In this document: piece after piece, positions 36,974-47,439 of the stretch
Layout of the letters: every line of letters begins with the position of its first letter
Position numbering within the stretch: the first letter of the stretch is position 1
Source of the DNA: Adenophora triphylla var. japonica
Taxonomy: Eukaryota > Streptophyta > Magnoliopsida > Asterales > Campanulaceae
DNA: 64,000 nt
Reading direction: 5' to 3'
Assembly: GCA_022495995.1 (NCBI GenBank)
Contig: JAFEMH010000925.1
Coordinates: 517,062 to 581,061, forward strand
The notes under the pieces: generated by a model
The model's input: only the letters and a program-made list of their open reading frames with translations
Told to the model about the DNA's origin: nothing
Databases searched by the model: none
Program-made: the position numbers and the translations under genes

Positions 36974-38664
36974 TGTTATGCCCTAGGCCGATGATAATCA
37001 TGACTAATCAATGTCGTTATGTAATCGTCTTTATCATTATAATAGAGAAAGTTTATTTGGTTCATTATATGTTTACATGTTTATTATATTGAACTGCGCC
37101 CCTAGTTATTGAGAATAGCTAGTATAAGTTGGTAATGGATAATCATGGAGATGATTATATGCATGTGATGCATATTACACTTATGAATACTTGCTAGAGA
37201 AAAAGTATTGGGCATGACCTACCGATGAGATTTATGACATGGTCAATAGTCATATGTGTCATGATTAAATCCCATGATAATAGTGTCATTGAATCCTTTG
37301 TACCTGAGATTATCATCGTCTTCCACATGATGAACGTCGTGTTTGATATAGTCTAACACTATCTTTAATAGGATAGCAATAAGGGCTATGTTGGCACGAT
37401 TGGATTCATATAGGGAAGAATGATAAGTCAAGATGGGATTTTTCCCTCTCTGTGTGAGAGAGATGTTTGCTTGGGCCCCTCTATGAATAATGTTGATGAA
37501 ATGTATGGCCATACTCAAGAGATTTGATAGAGATCAAATGCACTTGGATTATCAACATATTCGGAATCGAGAAAGCATTGAACGGTATGAGTTGACATGG
37601 ACCATGACTCATGTTCAATTGGACATCGTGGACAAAGGGATTGTGACATTTGATCTATCGGAAAAATCAAGCTTTAATGTTATATTAATTGGGTGGATAT
37701 AATGGTTTGCTAGAAACCACTTATATCTTGTGAGGTCAATGTTTCGACTCACTACCAATATAAATATAATTCCTATTTGGGTCACACACAAAGAGCAAAT
37801 TTGATTCTGGCTGAAAATTGGAAATTGGAAATCTGGCATGGTTTGTAGCGCGACATAGTTTGCCATTGGCTCGACTCACCGCGCGACACACTTTGCCTGG
37901 CACGACTCGTGACCACGAGCACGACTCGTGATCACGACTCGTGATAAAAGGGACGACTCGTGACAAGAATCTGCACGAGTGATTTTTTCATCACGAATCG
38001 TGGTACGACTTAATTTAGGCTTGGGCACGACTCGTGCTCTTGGGCACGACTCGTGCCAGCGTCCTGGTCTTGTCCGTACGCGGTTTCCTTGGTGGAAAAG
38101 GTTTTGATTTGACAAGGATTCCTACCCTAATTGTTAGGGGATTTACATATGATATAAATACAATCTTTTTGGGCAGCCAAAACACATGTTATTTTAGGGT
38201 TTATGAAACACTAAAATAGAGATCTAGATTATGAATCAAAGATCAAAAACACTCCAAGTAATTCCATATTATTAGCCATTGATTATTGAAAAGTGTTTCA
38301 ATAATTGGAAGGATCATCTAGCAATCCAACAAGAAGCGTTCTTGGTTCGTTCGCGTATGGATCACCATTAGAGGGAGGTTACTTTATCTCCTAAAGCTTG
38401 AAAACCTCCATTGTTGATTCATCACCAAGGTAAAACAAGGAAGAAGAAGATCCAACTTTCATCAACGGTTCAAAGATAAGAAGATTGTTCATCGATTCAA
38501 ATAAGATTTGAATCAAAGATCCGTTTTGAAAGATCAACATAAAAATTAAGGTATGTAAATTCTATTTCATGGTTTTAACTATTCATGTTAGACGGATTAA
38601 AGGGATAGGGTTTTGCTTGTTATTTCTAAGTCTTCCGCTGCGTTTGTAACCCCAAAGCCCAACA
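36974..38664 (+). mobile_element. probable solo copia LTR (1.69 kb)
   Basis: Starts TGTTATGCCCTAGGCC and ends with CTTCCGCTGCG and CCCAACA, text I know from large plant copia LTRs. A TATA box GATATAAATA is at 38151-38160. No internal gag-pol sequence adjoins it, so it would be a solo LTR. I could not find a convincing 5-bp target duplication (GTTGA against GCAAG), so the left edge is uncertain. Confidence 0.5.
37901..38055. promoter_or_regulatory. cluster of CACGACTCGTG palindromes in the solo LTR
   Basis: Copies at 37901-37911, 37920-37930, 37933-37943, 38026-38036 and 38045-38055 are identical; 37952-37962 and 37992-38002 have one mismatch. Arms CACGA/TCGTG flank a single base. The cluster ends about 95 bp upstream of the TATA box at 38151. 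Confidence 0.7.
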
Positions 38665-38670
38665 GCAAGA

Positions 38671-39138
38671 TGTGACGACAAGAGATTTAACGAGGAAAGT
38701 CCTTGAACAACTTGTTAGCCGGCACAAAACCTCAGAACAATGGAATATTATTAGTTTTGTGATGGTAGAGAGAAAATGTAAGTACAAAGCGTGTTGCTAA
38801 CTGAGTATGTGAGTGTGTGTATACATGTGTTTTCTTGTTTAAATATATATAAAAATAACGGTAGTAAAAAGATAAATGTAATCCCTTCTTTTGTACCATG
38901 AATTTCGCAAGTTGTTGATGACCAAGATATTCGTTGTGATTTAGCAAGTGAACGTTTGTAGATGAACTTTTTTGACTTGTTCTATAACGTTGGCGAAATC
39001 TTGGAAACGGTCCCTATAATGTCGCCTTTCAGTAAATATGGCCAGTGTGTAGAGTCCATCAAGTTGTGTCGCTAAGTTGTTATCACAAGATGAGATGTTA
39101 AGATGTAACATGTTACTGTAGGTTTTTTACCTCGAACA
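38671..39138 (-). repeat. 3' LTR of the minus-strand gypsy remnant
   Basis: On + it begins TGTGACGACAAG and ends CCTCGAACA (468 bp). Next to it on the minus strand is the purine-rich AAATTTAGGGGCAAT. A TATA-like AAATATATATAAAA is at about 38839-38852. There is no second copy to confirm the limits. Confidence 0.5.
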
Positions 39139-39493
39139 ATTGCCCCTAAATTTTTGGGATATCCAAATGTGTAAATTTGAATTTCAAAAATTCTATCTCT
39201 AACCGCCTGATTTCTAAATTTGGAAGGCGAAATGTTCTGCTTGTTTCACGAATTGTTAAGGCTTAAATTGAGGTAGGGATTAGCACATAATCCGTAAATA
39301 AGGATGTTGGAAGATAATTCTTCTATATGTAAGGGATGATAACTTGATTTTGTTGATATATGTTGGAGACTCCTTCGAAGAACTTCGGTTTGCTGAAATA
39401 TTTTGAGGGAAGAGATGTCATTTGGTAAGTTCCTTTTGACGTTAGATCTGGGCTTCTCACCAATGTCAGGATGTTTACTTTTGTTTTTCGCAG

Positions 39494-40169
39494 CCGTCTG
39501 TTCAAAGCCTAGGTTTGCAGCGAAGGCCCTAGTTGCCAAGTATAAGGGAAAGGCGAAGGATGCACTTCCAGTATCTAGATTGGAATTTGGAAATACATCA
39601 GGAGTAAAGAGGAAAAGACAAGGGAGAAGGGATGTAGAAGAAGCTACACCCAACGAGGATGTGCTAGAAACTAAGGTAGAATATATATTTCTTCTTCGAT
39701 TTTTGAACTCGTATTTTGTTTTGATAAAAACATTTTGACTCAGGAAATAACTGCGGTTAAGATGATGGTTAACGAGATCAAGTGGTGGAAAGATAAAGTT
39801 GTCACTTTGACCATGGAGAAAAAGGAATACAAGGCATACCTCAAAGTAGCTTTTGACATGTTGGAAGCGAAGGAGGAAGAGATGGAAGAAGTTAGAAAGA
39901 AACATGTTAAAGAGATGGAAAACCTTCGCGATGAACTAGTGGCTGAAGTTGCTAAATCCGTCTTTGATGCTAGAATCGAGATGATCAGAGAATATCAAGC
40001 TGGTCAACACTCAGCTTGGAACTTGGAGGAGGAATATGCTGCTTTAAAAAGGATTGTTCGTGAAAGGCCTTGTGAGGTGAATTCTAGAAATGTGGATAGG
40101 TTGGAGCAGGTTGGTGAAACTCAGGAAGGAGGGAGAATGGACAAAGGCAAAGTTGTTGCTTTTGATTGA
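39494..40169 (+). pseudogene. 3' exons of a spliced coiled-coil gene, antisense to the gypsy pol
   Basis: An acceptor TTTTTCGCAG ends at 39493. Exon 39494-39674 reads SKPRFAAKALVAKYKGKAKD and a KRKRQGRR basic patch; an AAG|GTAGAA donor and a 70-bp intron lead to exon 39745-40169, an uninterrupted helical, charged coiled coil (EAKEEEMEEVRKKHVKEME) ending KGKVVAFD and TGA. The frame is continuous across the splice. Upstream exons (about 39290-39425) carry stops. It may be the C-terminal part of a gypsy-type plant transposon protein; I cannot name it. Like the Tat element at 1-16177, this puts a spliced antisense gene between pol and the 3' LTR. Confidence 0.5.
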
Positions 40170-40843
40170 AGGGTTTTTTCTTTTCTTTTTAGAACGTGGG
40201 ATGTCACATATGTCCACTTGGAACATTCTGATGATGTTACTTCATGTTTAGAAATAATTTGCCAATAAATGGAAAAGACGTTTCAGCTTTTTGTTCTGAT
40301 GTCCATTTGGTAACATGTTAATGTTACAACCAGTGATTTTAACTTAGGTTTATAATCTTAACTAAGGGCAAGAAGGTAATCAATATGTACTTGACACATT
40401 GGCCCACCTACACCTTAGCTAAAACATGAAAAACGTGCGCTCAGGCGAAGGTGTAAATAACCATGACAGCTTGAGAAAGGTGTAAGACGTTTGAACATGT
40501 ATAGAAGGAGTGTACCTTTTTTCCTTGATGACAAGTATAGAATAGGCTTAAATTTATCCCAATAAGTTGCGATTTAAAGATGTGTTGTGTAAAGATTTAC
40601 CAGTTTTTGATATGTTGAACAGCTTGACATATCTTTTGTTTGGTCGACCTGGGTTCGTGTAGGTTGCTAGTATCATTTCATCTTGCAAAACAGAAACTGG
40701 TTAGGGTGGGTGTTCGCTTGGATAACACCCCTCTGATGCTTAAGTCAGTAAATGGTTGAAATATATAAATTATATTGAAAGAACAACATAAAGAAAAATG
40801 AATCATACATGATCTCTGGAACGGAAGTTGATAAGTTCATAAC
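40170..40843. other. spacer between antisense gene and integrase
   Basis: No gene or clear repeat; AT-rich untranslated region of the gypsy remnant. Confidence 0.5.
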
Positions 40844-41552
40844 TTACATGAAGTACAACTTGAGGTGGACAGCATTCCAATTCCTCGGAATTCTCAAGCC
40901 ATCTAAGGTTGACAGGCTGTAGGCTCCTTTTCCAGCCTCCGCATCAATTAGGTAAGGTCCTTCACACTTGGCTGCAAATTTGCCTGCATTTGGTTCCTTT
41001 GTGTTCTGAAAAACATTTCTTAGGACCATGTCCCCAACTTGAAACCTTCTAATGCGAACATTTTTGTTGTACGATTTGGCTATCCTCTGCTGGTAGGCAG
41101 CCATCCTGACTCTGACCATATCTTTGAGCTCATCAATAGTGTCTAAATCATTTGTGAGGATAAGTTGGTTATCTTCTGGGTTGCTAAACCATATCTGGCT
41201 GTGGGGACTGAGAATTCTACAGGGAGAACAACTTCAGTACCGAACACCAAGGAATATGGCATTTTCCCGATTGCTCCTTTTGGAGTGGTTCTGTCAGCCT
41301 AAAGTACCAGGGGTAGCTCTTCAGCCCATCTTCCTTTCTTTTGATCAAGTCTTTTTTCAGGTTGTTAACTATCAATTTGTTGCTGGATTCGGCTTCGATC
41401 CATTTCGAGAAGTAATCTGTCATGGCTAACATGAACACTTTGCCCCCGGGTGCCCTGGGTAGTTTGCCCACTATATCCATCCCCCATTGCATGAAGGGCC
41501 AAGGTGACAAGATGGGATGTTGTGGTTCAGCAGGTTGATGTAGTATGTTCAT
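40844..41552 (-). pseudogene. integrase C-terminal half of the gypsy remnant
   Basis: Core text [16 protein letters not shown] (first catalytic Asp in GMDIVG) and [11 protein letters not shown] is at 41510-41380 on the minus strand. A frameshift or deletion follows near 41350-41220, and the second Asp and Glu are not readable in one frame. The C-terminal domain (RRFQVGDMVLRNVF, GPYLIDA, HLKLYFM then stop) fills 41119-40844. It is related to but distinct from the integrase at 5241-6609. Confidence 0.8.
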
Positions 41553-41906
41553 GTTAGCCGTATAACCGTCAAACCATAACCAGTTTAGCCGGTTATCCGG
41601 TTCGATTTCGGTTGAGGGATTTCGAGGTTTATAACCAGCAGTTTTAACTAGCTAACCGCCGGTTTTACTAACCAGCCACCTCTAGGTTTTCGAATTGATT
41701 AATTTATAAGTTATTCTTTTTACTTAATTAGTTATTATTGATTTCTAAGATATTATTGATTAAATTAGTATTTTGTTAGTTTAGCTAGGTATTTCGTTAG
41801 TTAAGTTATTTTTTTCGTTATTTCAGTTATGTCTTTTGTTAGTTCAGTTAGCATTTTTGTTAAATTTGTGTTTTAAATTTGATCTATTTTGTCTATTGTG
41901 TTACAG

Positions 41907-44127
41907 ATGAATGTAGAACATCAACATGGAGAGCTTCTTGAGCCGTTTATCAATCCGGGTCCTTTGCAATGAGATGTTTTGAGATTACAGGATAAGCATC
42001 AAACTGAATACATCTGGGCCAAAAAACATGTTGAGAAGTTATCTTTTCGTCGTGGTTTGACTCCGTTGGAAGTGTTGGACGTGAGGATCCAGAAGAGACT
42101 AGTAGTAGCAGGATTTTACGGGGTTTACAAGTTGGGGAAATCACGTATGATTGAGGTTTGCTTACAGCGTTGGTTGAGCGATGGCGTCAGGAAACCCTTA
42201 GTTTTCACTTTCCTATTGGTGAGATGACCGTTAGTTTAGAGGATATGGGTATGTTATCAGGGTTACCGATTGATGGACTTCCTGTTACTGGTTCTGACAC
42301 CACAAGGCTGCTTCAGGGTTGGTGTGACTTATGTGAGGAGTTATTAGATGTTAGATCACTGGAGAGTGAGATAGAAGCAGGGTTGTTGAAGCTTAAGTGG
42401 CTTCTAAGTCAGTTTCCCCATTTTGGTCGGCTTCCAGAAGATGCGACACAGGATTTGGTCATTAGGTATAAACGTGCGTACATATTGGCAGCCCTCAGGT
42501 CGATTGTGATGCCTGATCGCACTAGTAATAAGGTGAAGTTGATCTATCTCCCATTTCTTAGAGATATCGAGATGATACATGATTATAGTTGGGATAGTAC
42601 TGCTTTGGCCTTTCTTTATCGAGAAATATGTACTGCGACTTTGCCCGACACCAGTAACTGTAGTGGATTTCTCTATATTTTGCAGGTATGATAATTATAT
42701 TTTTCGATATATGTTTGGTTTTATGTATGTTTTTAAATTATATTGTATTTATGTGGTTTGTTTATAATACAAACAGTTTTGGGCATGGGAGAGCTTGTTG
42801 CCCACACAACCAATAGTGGTTAGGGGAGATCAGGATGTGCAACCAAACTTACCCGACATTCCATTGGGGTGTAGGTAAACTACAACCACTCTGATTTGTG
42901 TAAATTCTATTGTATTTACCTGATTTGCTTAAATTATATTGTATTTATCTAGATTTGTTTAAATTGTATTTTTTAAATCTTTTCAGGTGGACTGGGTCCC
43001 TATCGTATTTGCATGTTAACGCACATAACTTACGTACCTATCAGGATCAACTAGCGTCTCTCACTGAAGATTAGATTATTTGGCAGCCATATATAGATTG
43101 AGTTGTTCCAGATTATTGCAGGCAGGGACAGGTCATATGGAGAACGAGGGCGCCTCTTATCTGCTTTGACAGTGTAGAATGGCACTTACCTGATTGAATT
43201 ATAAGACAGTTTGGCATGTTATAGCCGGTCCTCGATCCATGTGACACACAAGAAGATTTGCATAGTATTGATCACCGCGGTAGAGGACATGTGGCTTGGG
43301 ATTCAAAACGTAGTGAGTACATATCATTATGGAATGCACAAGATCAAAGCGTGGTGAATGGTGTGTTAGGTGAGGAGGTGATGGATTACGCGTATCCATA
43401 CATGATTTGGTTCAAGAAGATCACACGTACATTAATTGTGAATCCGATCCATGTAGAGGATACAGGGTACAGATCACATGCCAGTGTCTTCGAAGGTTTG
43501 GTAAGTGAATATAATTTTAAAAAATCCTTTAATATTAGGTTTTATTGATTTTATTAATAAGTTAGTAACATTTTTGCCCTGTTGATGTTAACAGGTGCAA
43601 AACTTACAACGCATGCATGAAATTAACGAGGGAAGCATCCCCCAAGAGTTGGAGGTGGATAACTCTAGGCTTCAAATAAGGCATCTCATTATATCTTCTC
43701 TTACGCATATACGACAGTAACAGCGGCTTGATGCTCGAGCACCCCCTGCACCAGTTGATCGCGTCCAGGCTGTTCCACACAGACAACTACGGCCTCAACG
43801 TCGTCACGTGCAGAGAGTGCCACAGATGCAACTTGGTCAACATTTAGTGGATGGGCAAAAGCAGGACCAAGAGCAACAGCTGGAGCAGGACCAGGAAGCT
43901 CGGGTAGAGACTCAGATGCACCTCCCGAGACTCCATTACAGACGGATGTATCTCCCGAGACTCCATTACAACAGACAGATGCACCTCTCGAGACTCAGAC
44001 AACGATCGAGGTACAAGGTGAGTCACATCATAGCACACGAACCCACTATACACAGGGTGAGTGTGTTAAGCAAGTTGAGGGAATATGTTTCGATAAAGAA
44101 AAAACATATAAGCGTAGGAAAATAATG
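41907..44127 (+). pseudogene. plant mobile domain (MAIN-like) gene, copy B
   Basis: Four exons with the same structure as the copy at 24775-27155: 41907-42684, 42777-42875, 42987-43500 and 43595-44127. The ATG follows the acceptor GTGTTACAG. Exon 1 has GLTPLEVLDVRI, then (after a frameshift near 42150) GEMTVSLEDMGMLSGLPIDG and HDYSWDSTALAFLYRE; exon 2 FWAWESLLPTQP; exon 3 ends YMIWFKKITRTLIVNPIHVE. TGA at about 41970, several stops and frameshifts in exon 3, and a Gln-rich, His-rich tail show decay. Intron positions match between copies, so both derive from one spliced ancestor. Confidence 0.75.
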
Positions 44128-44359
44128 ATCCCTAAATTAACATTTGAGAAATTTCCTATGTGACCGGGTTGTGGTCATTTAATGATATTTTGTTCTATTT
44201 ACGTGTTTTTGAATGTGTTTGTTTGTCAAGGGTGTTGAAATGTGTTTGGTTGGTACAGATTAAATGTGTTTGTTTTTCAAAGGTTTTTTATACAACTATG
44301 TTATAAAGTTGGGCTGTAAACTGACTTTATTTAGCTGGTTTAGGTTTAAAGTAAATTCG

Positions 44360-44700
44360 ATAATAGTAGTAGCGAATTTAAATTCGCTATTGCCATTAGC
44401 GAGTTTAAGTAAATCTAAAATCAGATTTAATTAATCTAAACTCGCTATTCACAGTAGCAAATTTAAATTTTAATAAAATTCCGCAAAATACACGAAATTG
44501 TTTACATAAAAAAAAAAAAAAAGAAAAAAAGGAAAACTGAACTCGCTACACGAAGTAGCGAGTTTAAGCAAAAAAAATTTTTAAATCACTACACGAAGTA
44601 GCGAGTTCTAAAAAGTTGGTCATTTTGGAAAATAGTTTCAAATGTGAGTTATTTTGGGATTTATATTTTTAAAATGGAATTATTTGAGAAAAAATCCCGA
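44360..44700 (-). repeat. right terminal region of MULE copy B with palindromes
   Basis: CTCGCTAC-acgaa-GTAGCGAG is perfect at 44542-44562 (8-bp arms, 5-nt spacer), with a diverged copy at 44586-44605 and looser copies at about 44385-44410 and 44440-44465. Confidence 0.6.
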
Positions 44701-44739
44701 AAAGTGTTGATCGCTAAATAATTAGCTGACTGGTTGCAG

Positions 44740-44991
44740 GATTGATAAAGAACAGCATGGCAAGCTCAGCCATCTTCATCAGATAGTTGTGGCAAAAGAG
44801 CAGATTGATCTCTTCTATGTTTCTTTGAAAGCCAGGGGTGAGTTTGTGATGCACCTTTTTTCATGTTACCACTTGCTGTTCCGAAAAGGCTGCCAATGAT
44901 GATAAAATAAAACATCTCATCAGTTCAAAACTTCTAAATAAAAGCCGATTGCTGCAGGGTTAGAGGGAGGCATTTATAGGGCAGAAAAGCT
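44740..44991 (+). pseudogene. host gene exons, interrupted by the nested transposon block
   Basis: An acceptor GGTTGCAG is followed by exon 44740-44837 (IDKEQHGKLSHLHQ, VVAKEQIDLFYVSLKARG), a GGG|GTGAGT donor, a 120-bp intron ending GCTGCAG, and exon 44958-44991 in phase (LEGGIYRAEKL). The copia element enters after AAGCT at 44991; after its duplicated AAGCT the frame resumes at 63971 (NITIDLPLP) and runs to the window end without a stop. I do not recognise the protein. Two exons, clean splice sites and continuity across the insertion argue for a real host gene, now disrupted in this allele or copy. Confidence 0.6.
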
Positions 44992-45171
44992 TGATAGAAT
45001 ATATGTTGTAGATAATCATTATTGTGTATATCTTTGTAAACAAATATATTGATAGGCATATCAGATAATTATGGTAGGTAGATATTCTTGGAATGCTAGA
45101 ATAGTGGACTAGGGAATTGTATATATGTACAACACATTGCATAATGAAAGGCACGAAATCAATTTCCTTCA
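44992..45171 (+). repeat. copia 5' LTR (180 bp)
   Basis: TGATAGAATATATG...TTTCCTTCA, followed directly by the PBS TGGTATCACATAGC (45172-45185), similar to the initiator Met tRNA 3' end. Confidence 0.9.
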
Positions 45172-45247
45172 TGGTATCACATAGCCTGGTGTAAGCCGCC
45201 TCTCTCTCTTCACCCTTTTCTCTCGTTTCCTCTCATTCTCTCTGTCC

Positions 45248-46045
45248 ATGGCCGCTCAACCAACGTTACACCCGGCGTTCACCGTCGGCAATATCAAGAA
45301 CTTTGTTCCCGTCATTCTTGAACCTGAGAATAGTAGATATGTGACTTGGGCAGAGCTTTTCCAAATCCACTGTCATGTATTTCAGGTCATTGATCATATC
45401 ATTCCTCCTCCGGCTGATGACAAGAATAAGGCCTCGGAGAGGACAGCGGCGGAGGAAGCCTTATGGTTAAGGCTGGATAAACTCGTCCTCCAATGGCTAT
45501 ATGGGACGATCTCCCCGGATCTGTTGCAGACAATACTCGAGCCGGGTTCAACCGCTCAGAAGACATGGGAACGCTTGGAAGGGATCTTCTTGGATAATAA
45601 GCATTCCCGGGCAGTGCAACTTGAGAATCAGTTTTCTCAAGTGTTGCTAGATAATTTCTCGTCTATTTCTGATTATTGCAAGGAAATCAAAAACCTTGCA
45701 GATCAAATGGCAAATGTGGGTGCTCCAGTTTCAAACCACAGGATGGTTCTTCAGACAATTGACAGGTTGAATGATAGTTATGATGGTGTGGCTACCATTA
45801 TTCAACAAAGCAATCCCCTTCCTTCTTTCCTTGAAGTAAGATCGAAGCTGGTAATGGAAGAATCTCGAAAGGCCAAGAAAGCTAGCATGGCAGCCGTGGC
45901 ATCCAATTCTGCTCTTGTGGCTAAAAATGGGAGTTTTGACGAGGTACGAAATTCGGGTATAGGCAGTGGTAATGGCAGCCGCTCAGGACATGGTGGTGGA
46001 CGCGGTAATGGAAGAAATGGGAGAAGACATGGAGGTAACAATTAG
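45248..46045 (+). CDS. copia gag
   Basis: Open frame of 265 residues. Start MAAQPTLHPAFTV; gag core LWLRLDKLVLQWLYGTISPD, TWERLEGIFLDN, QLENQFSQVL and ISDYCKEIKNLADQM are typical of copia gag (UBN2 type). The end is Gly/Arg/Asn-rich, a nucleic-acid-binding tail, and no CCHC knuckle is visible. A TAG closes it at 46043, but the same frame continues open into protease and integrase, so gag and pol were once one frame and this stop is probably a mutation. Confidence 0.8.
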   Translation: MAAQPTLHPAFTVGNIKNFVPVILEPENSRYVTWAELFQIHCHVFQVIDHIIPPPADDKNKASERTAAEEALWLRLDKLVLQWLYGTISPDLLQTILEPGSTAQKTWERLEGIFLDNKHSRAVQLENQFSQVLLDNFSSISDYCKEIKNLADQMANVGAPVSNHRMVLQTIDRLNDSYDGVATIIQQSNPLPSFLEVRSKLVMEESRKAKKASMAAVASNSALVAKNGSFDEVRNSGIGSGNGSRSGHGGGRGNGRNGRRHGGNN

Positions 46046-47439
46046 GGACACAGGAACAACAGCAACAACAATAATTGTGATAATCGTGGTAGCCGAAATC
46101 AAGATGGTGGCGAAAATAGGCAAGGCCGAGGTCGTGGGAACAACCGGCCGCCGACTTCTAATTCTCGGCAAGGACAACCGTTTGGGCAATATTGGCCTGC
46201 TCCTTCCAGTTTTCCATGCGGCTGGGCCCCTCCCCAATGGGCCGCCCCACCTTGCCCTTATCCCACAAATTCATGGGCCCATCCTCCATCAAGTCCAACT
46301 GAGATTTTGGGTCAGAGACCAGTCCAAGCATATAAAACATTTGGGCCAGCAGGAGATTATAATATTCAGGGTACATCTCCTTCGTATATGCCTACTGATG
46401 TTGAATCCGCGATGCATACCATGTCTTTAAATGTTCCCGACAACAATCTCTGCATGGATACCAGTGCCACTTCACATATGACGGGGTCCGCAGGTAATCT
46501 TAAGTCTTATTTTAATTTGAGCAAATATAATAAGTCAATTACTGTTGGTGATGGTACTGCAATTCCTATCCTTGGGTATGGACAACGTAGTTTACCCCCT
46601 CCCCACCCCCCTCTTATATTATCTAATGTCCTTCATGCTCCTAAAATAATCAATAACCTTGTTTCTGCTCGTCGTTTCACTACTGATAATAATGTTAGTA
46701 TTGAATTTGATCCTCTTGGTTTTTCTGTGAAGGATATTCGGACGGGGGTACATCTAATGAGATGTGATAGCACTGGAGATTTATATCCCATCACCAATAA
46801 ATCTGGATTTCACAATTTCTCTCCATCCGTTTTTTCTGCTTCTGGACCTCGTTTATGGCATAATCGTTTAGGACATTCGGGAGCACCTGTTTTTCGCTCC
46901 CTTTGCATTAATAATTTGATTCCTTGTAAGACATCTAAGTTTGATGATTTTTGTGACTCTTGTGTTCTTGGGAAACACGCTAAATTAGAATTTTTTCCAT
47001 CTACTTCTAATACTCTTCTTCCTTTTGATATTGTGCATAGTGACTTATGGACCTCTCCCATTCCTAGCACTTCGGGTCATAAATATTATCTATTATTGCT
47101 CGATGATTTTACAAATTTTTTGTATACTTTTCCTGTTGGACGTAAGTCGGAGGTTCCTCAGTTATTTCTCTCTTTTAGCAAGTTTATTTCTACTCAATTT
47201 GAAAGGATAATCAAGTGCTTCCAATGTGATAATGGAAGGGAATTTGACAATGATCAATTTAAATCCTTTTTTCATGCTAATGGTCTTTCTTTTCGGTTTT
47301 CTTGTCCCCACACTTCACCCCAAAATGGCAAAGTCGAAAGAAAAATCCGTACCATAAATAATTTGATTCGAACCCTTCTTGCTCATGCCTCCTTACCGTT
47401 TTCATTTTGGCATCATGCCTTAGCCATGGCAACCTACTT
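46046..47439 (+). pseudogene. copia protease and integrase (first part)
   Basis: In the gag frame: protease motif NLCMDTSATSHMTG (Asp-Thr-Ser where Asp-Ser/Thr-Gly is usual), then the integrase zinc region LWHNRLGHSG with CDSCVLGKH, and the core DIVHSDLWTSP (Asp), FQCDNGREFDN (Asp) and NGKVERKIRT (Glu). It ends ALAMATY where the 3.0-kb solo LTR enters. Apart from the stop behind gag and this insertion the stretch has no frameshift. Confidence 0.85.

Larger units (their letters stand above)
38671..41552 (-). mobile_element. minus-strand Ty3/gypsy remnant
   Basis: Contains the 3' LTR, a PPT, an antisense spliced gene and part of integrase, in that order on +. The 5' part (gag to RT, 5' LTR) is missing; the sequence changes at about 41552, where the second PMD-bearing MULE begins. 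Orientation comes from the integrase and from a PPT-like TTTAGGGGCAAT on the minus strand next to the LTR. Confidence 0.65.
41553..44700 (+). mobile_element. truncated PMD-bearing MULE (copy B)
   Basis: The PMD gene is followed by a 350-bp terminal region ending, on the minus strand, CGGGATTTTTTCTC and containing ACCAAAATAAC-like and palindromic repeats comparable in layout to the 17832-27977 MULE. No left TIR and no transposase are present; 41553-41906 is AT-rich (5'-UTR intron) with CCGGTTATCCGGTT-type sequence. The left boundary is where gypsy sequence ends. Confidence 0.55.

Noticed and set aside
36974..38664. Complete LTR retrotransposon
   Set aside because: No internal coding region, PBS or second LTR seen; treated as a probable solo LTR with an uncertain left end.
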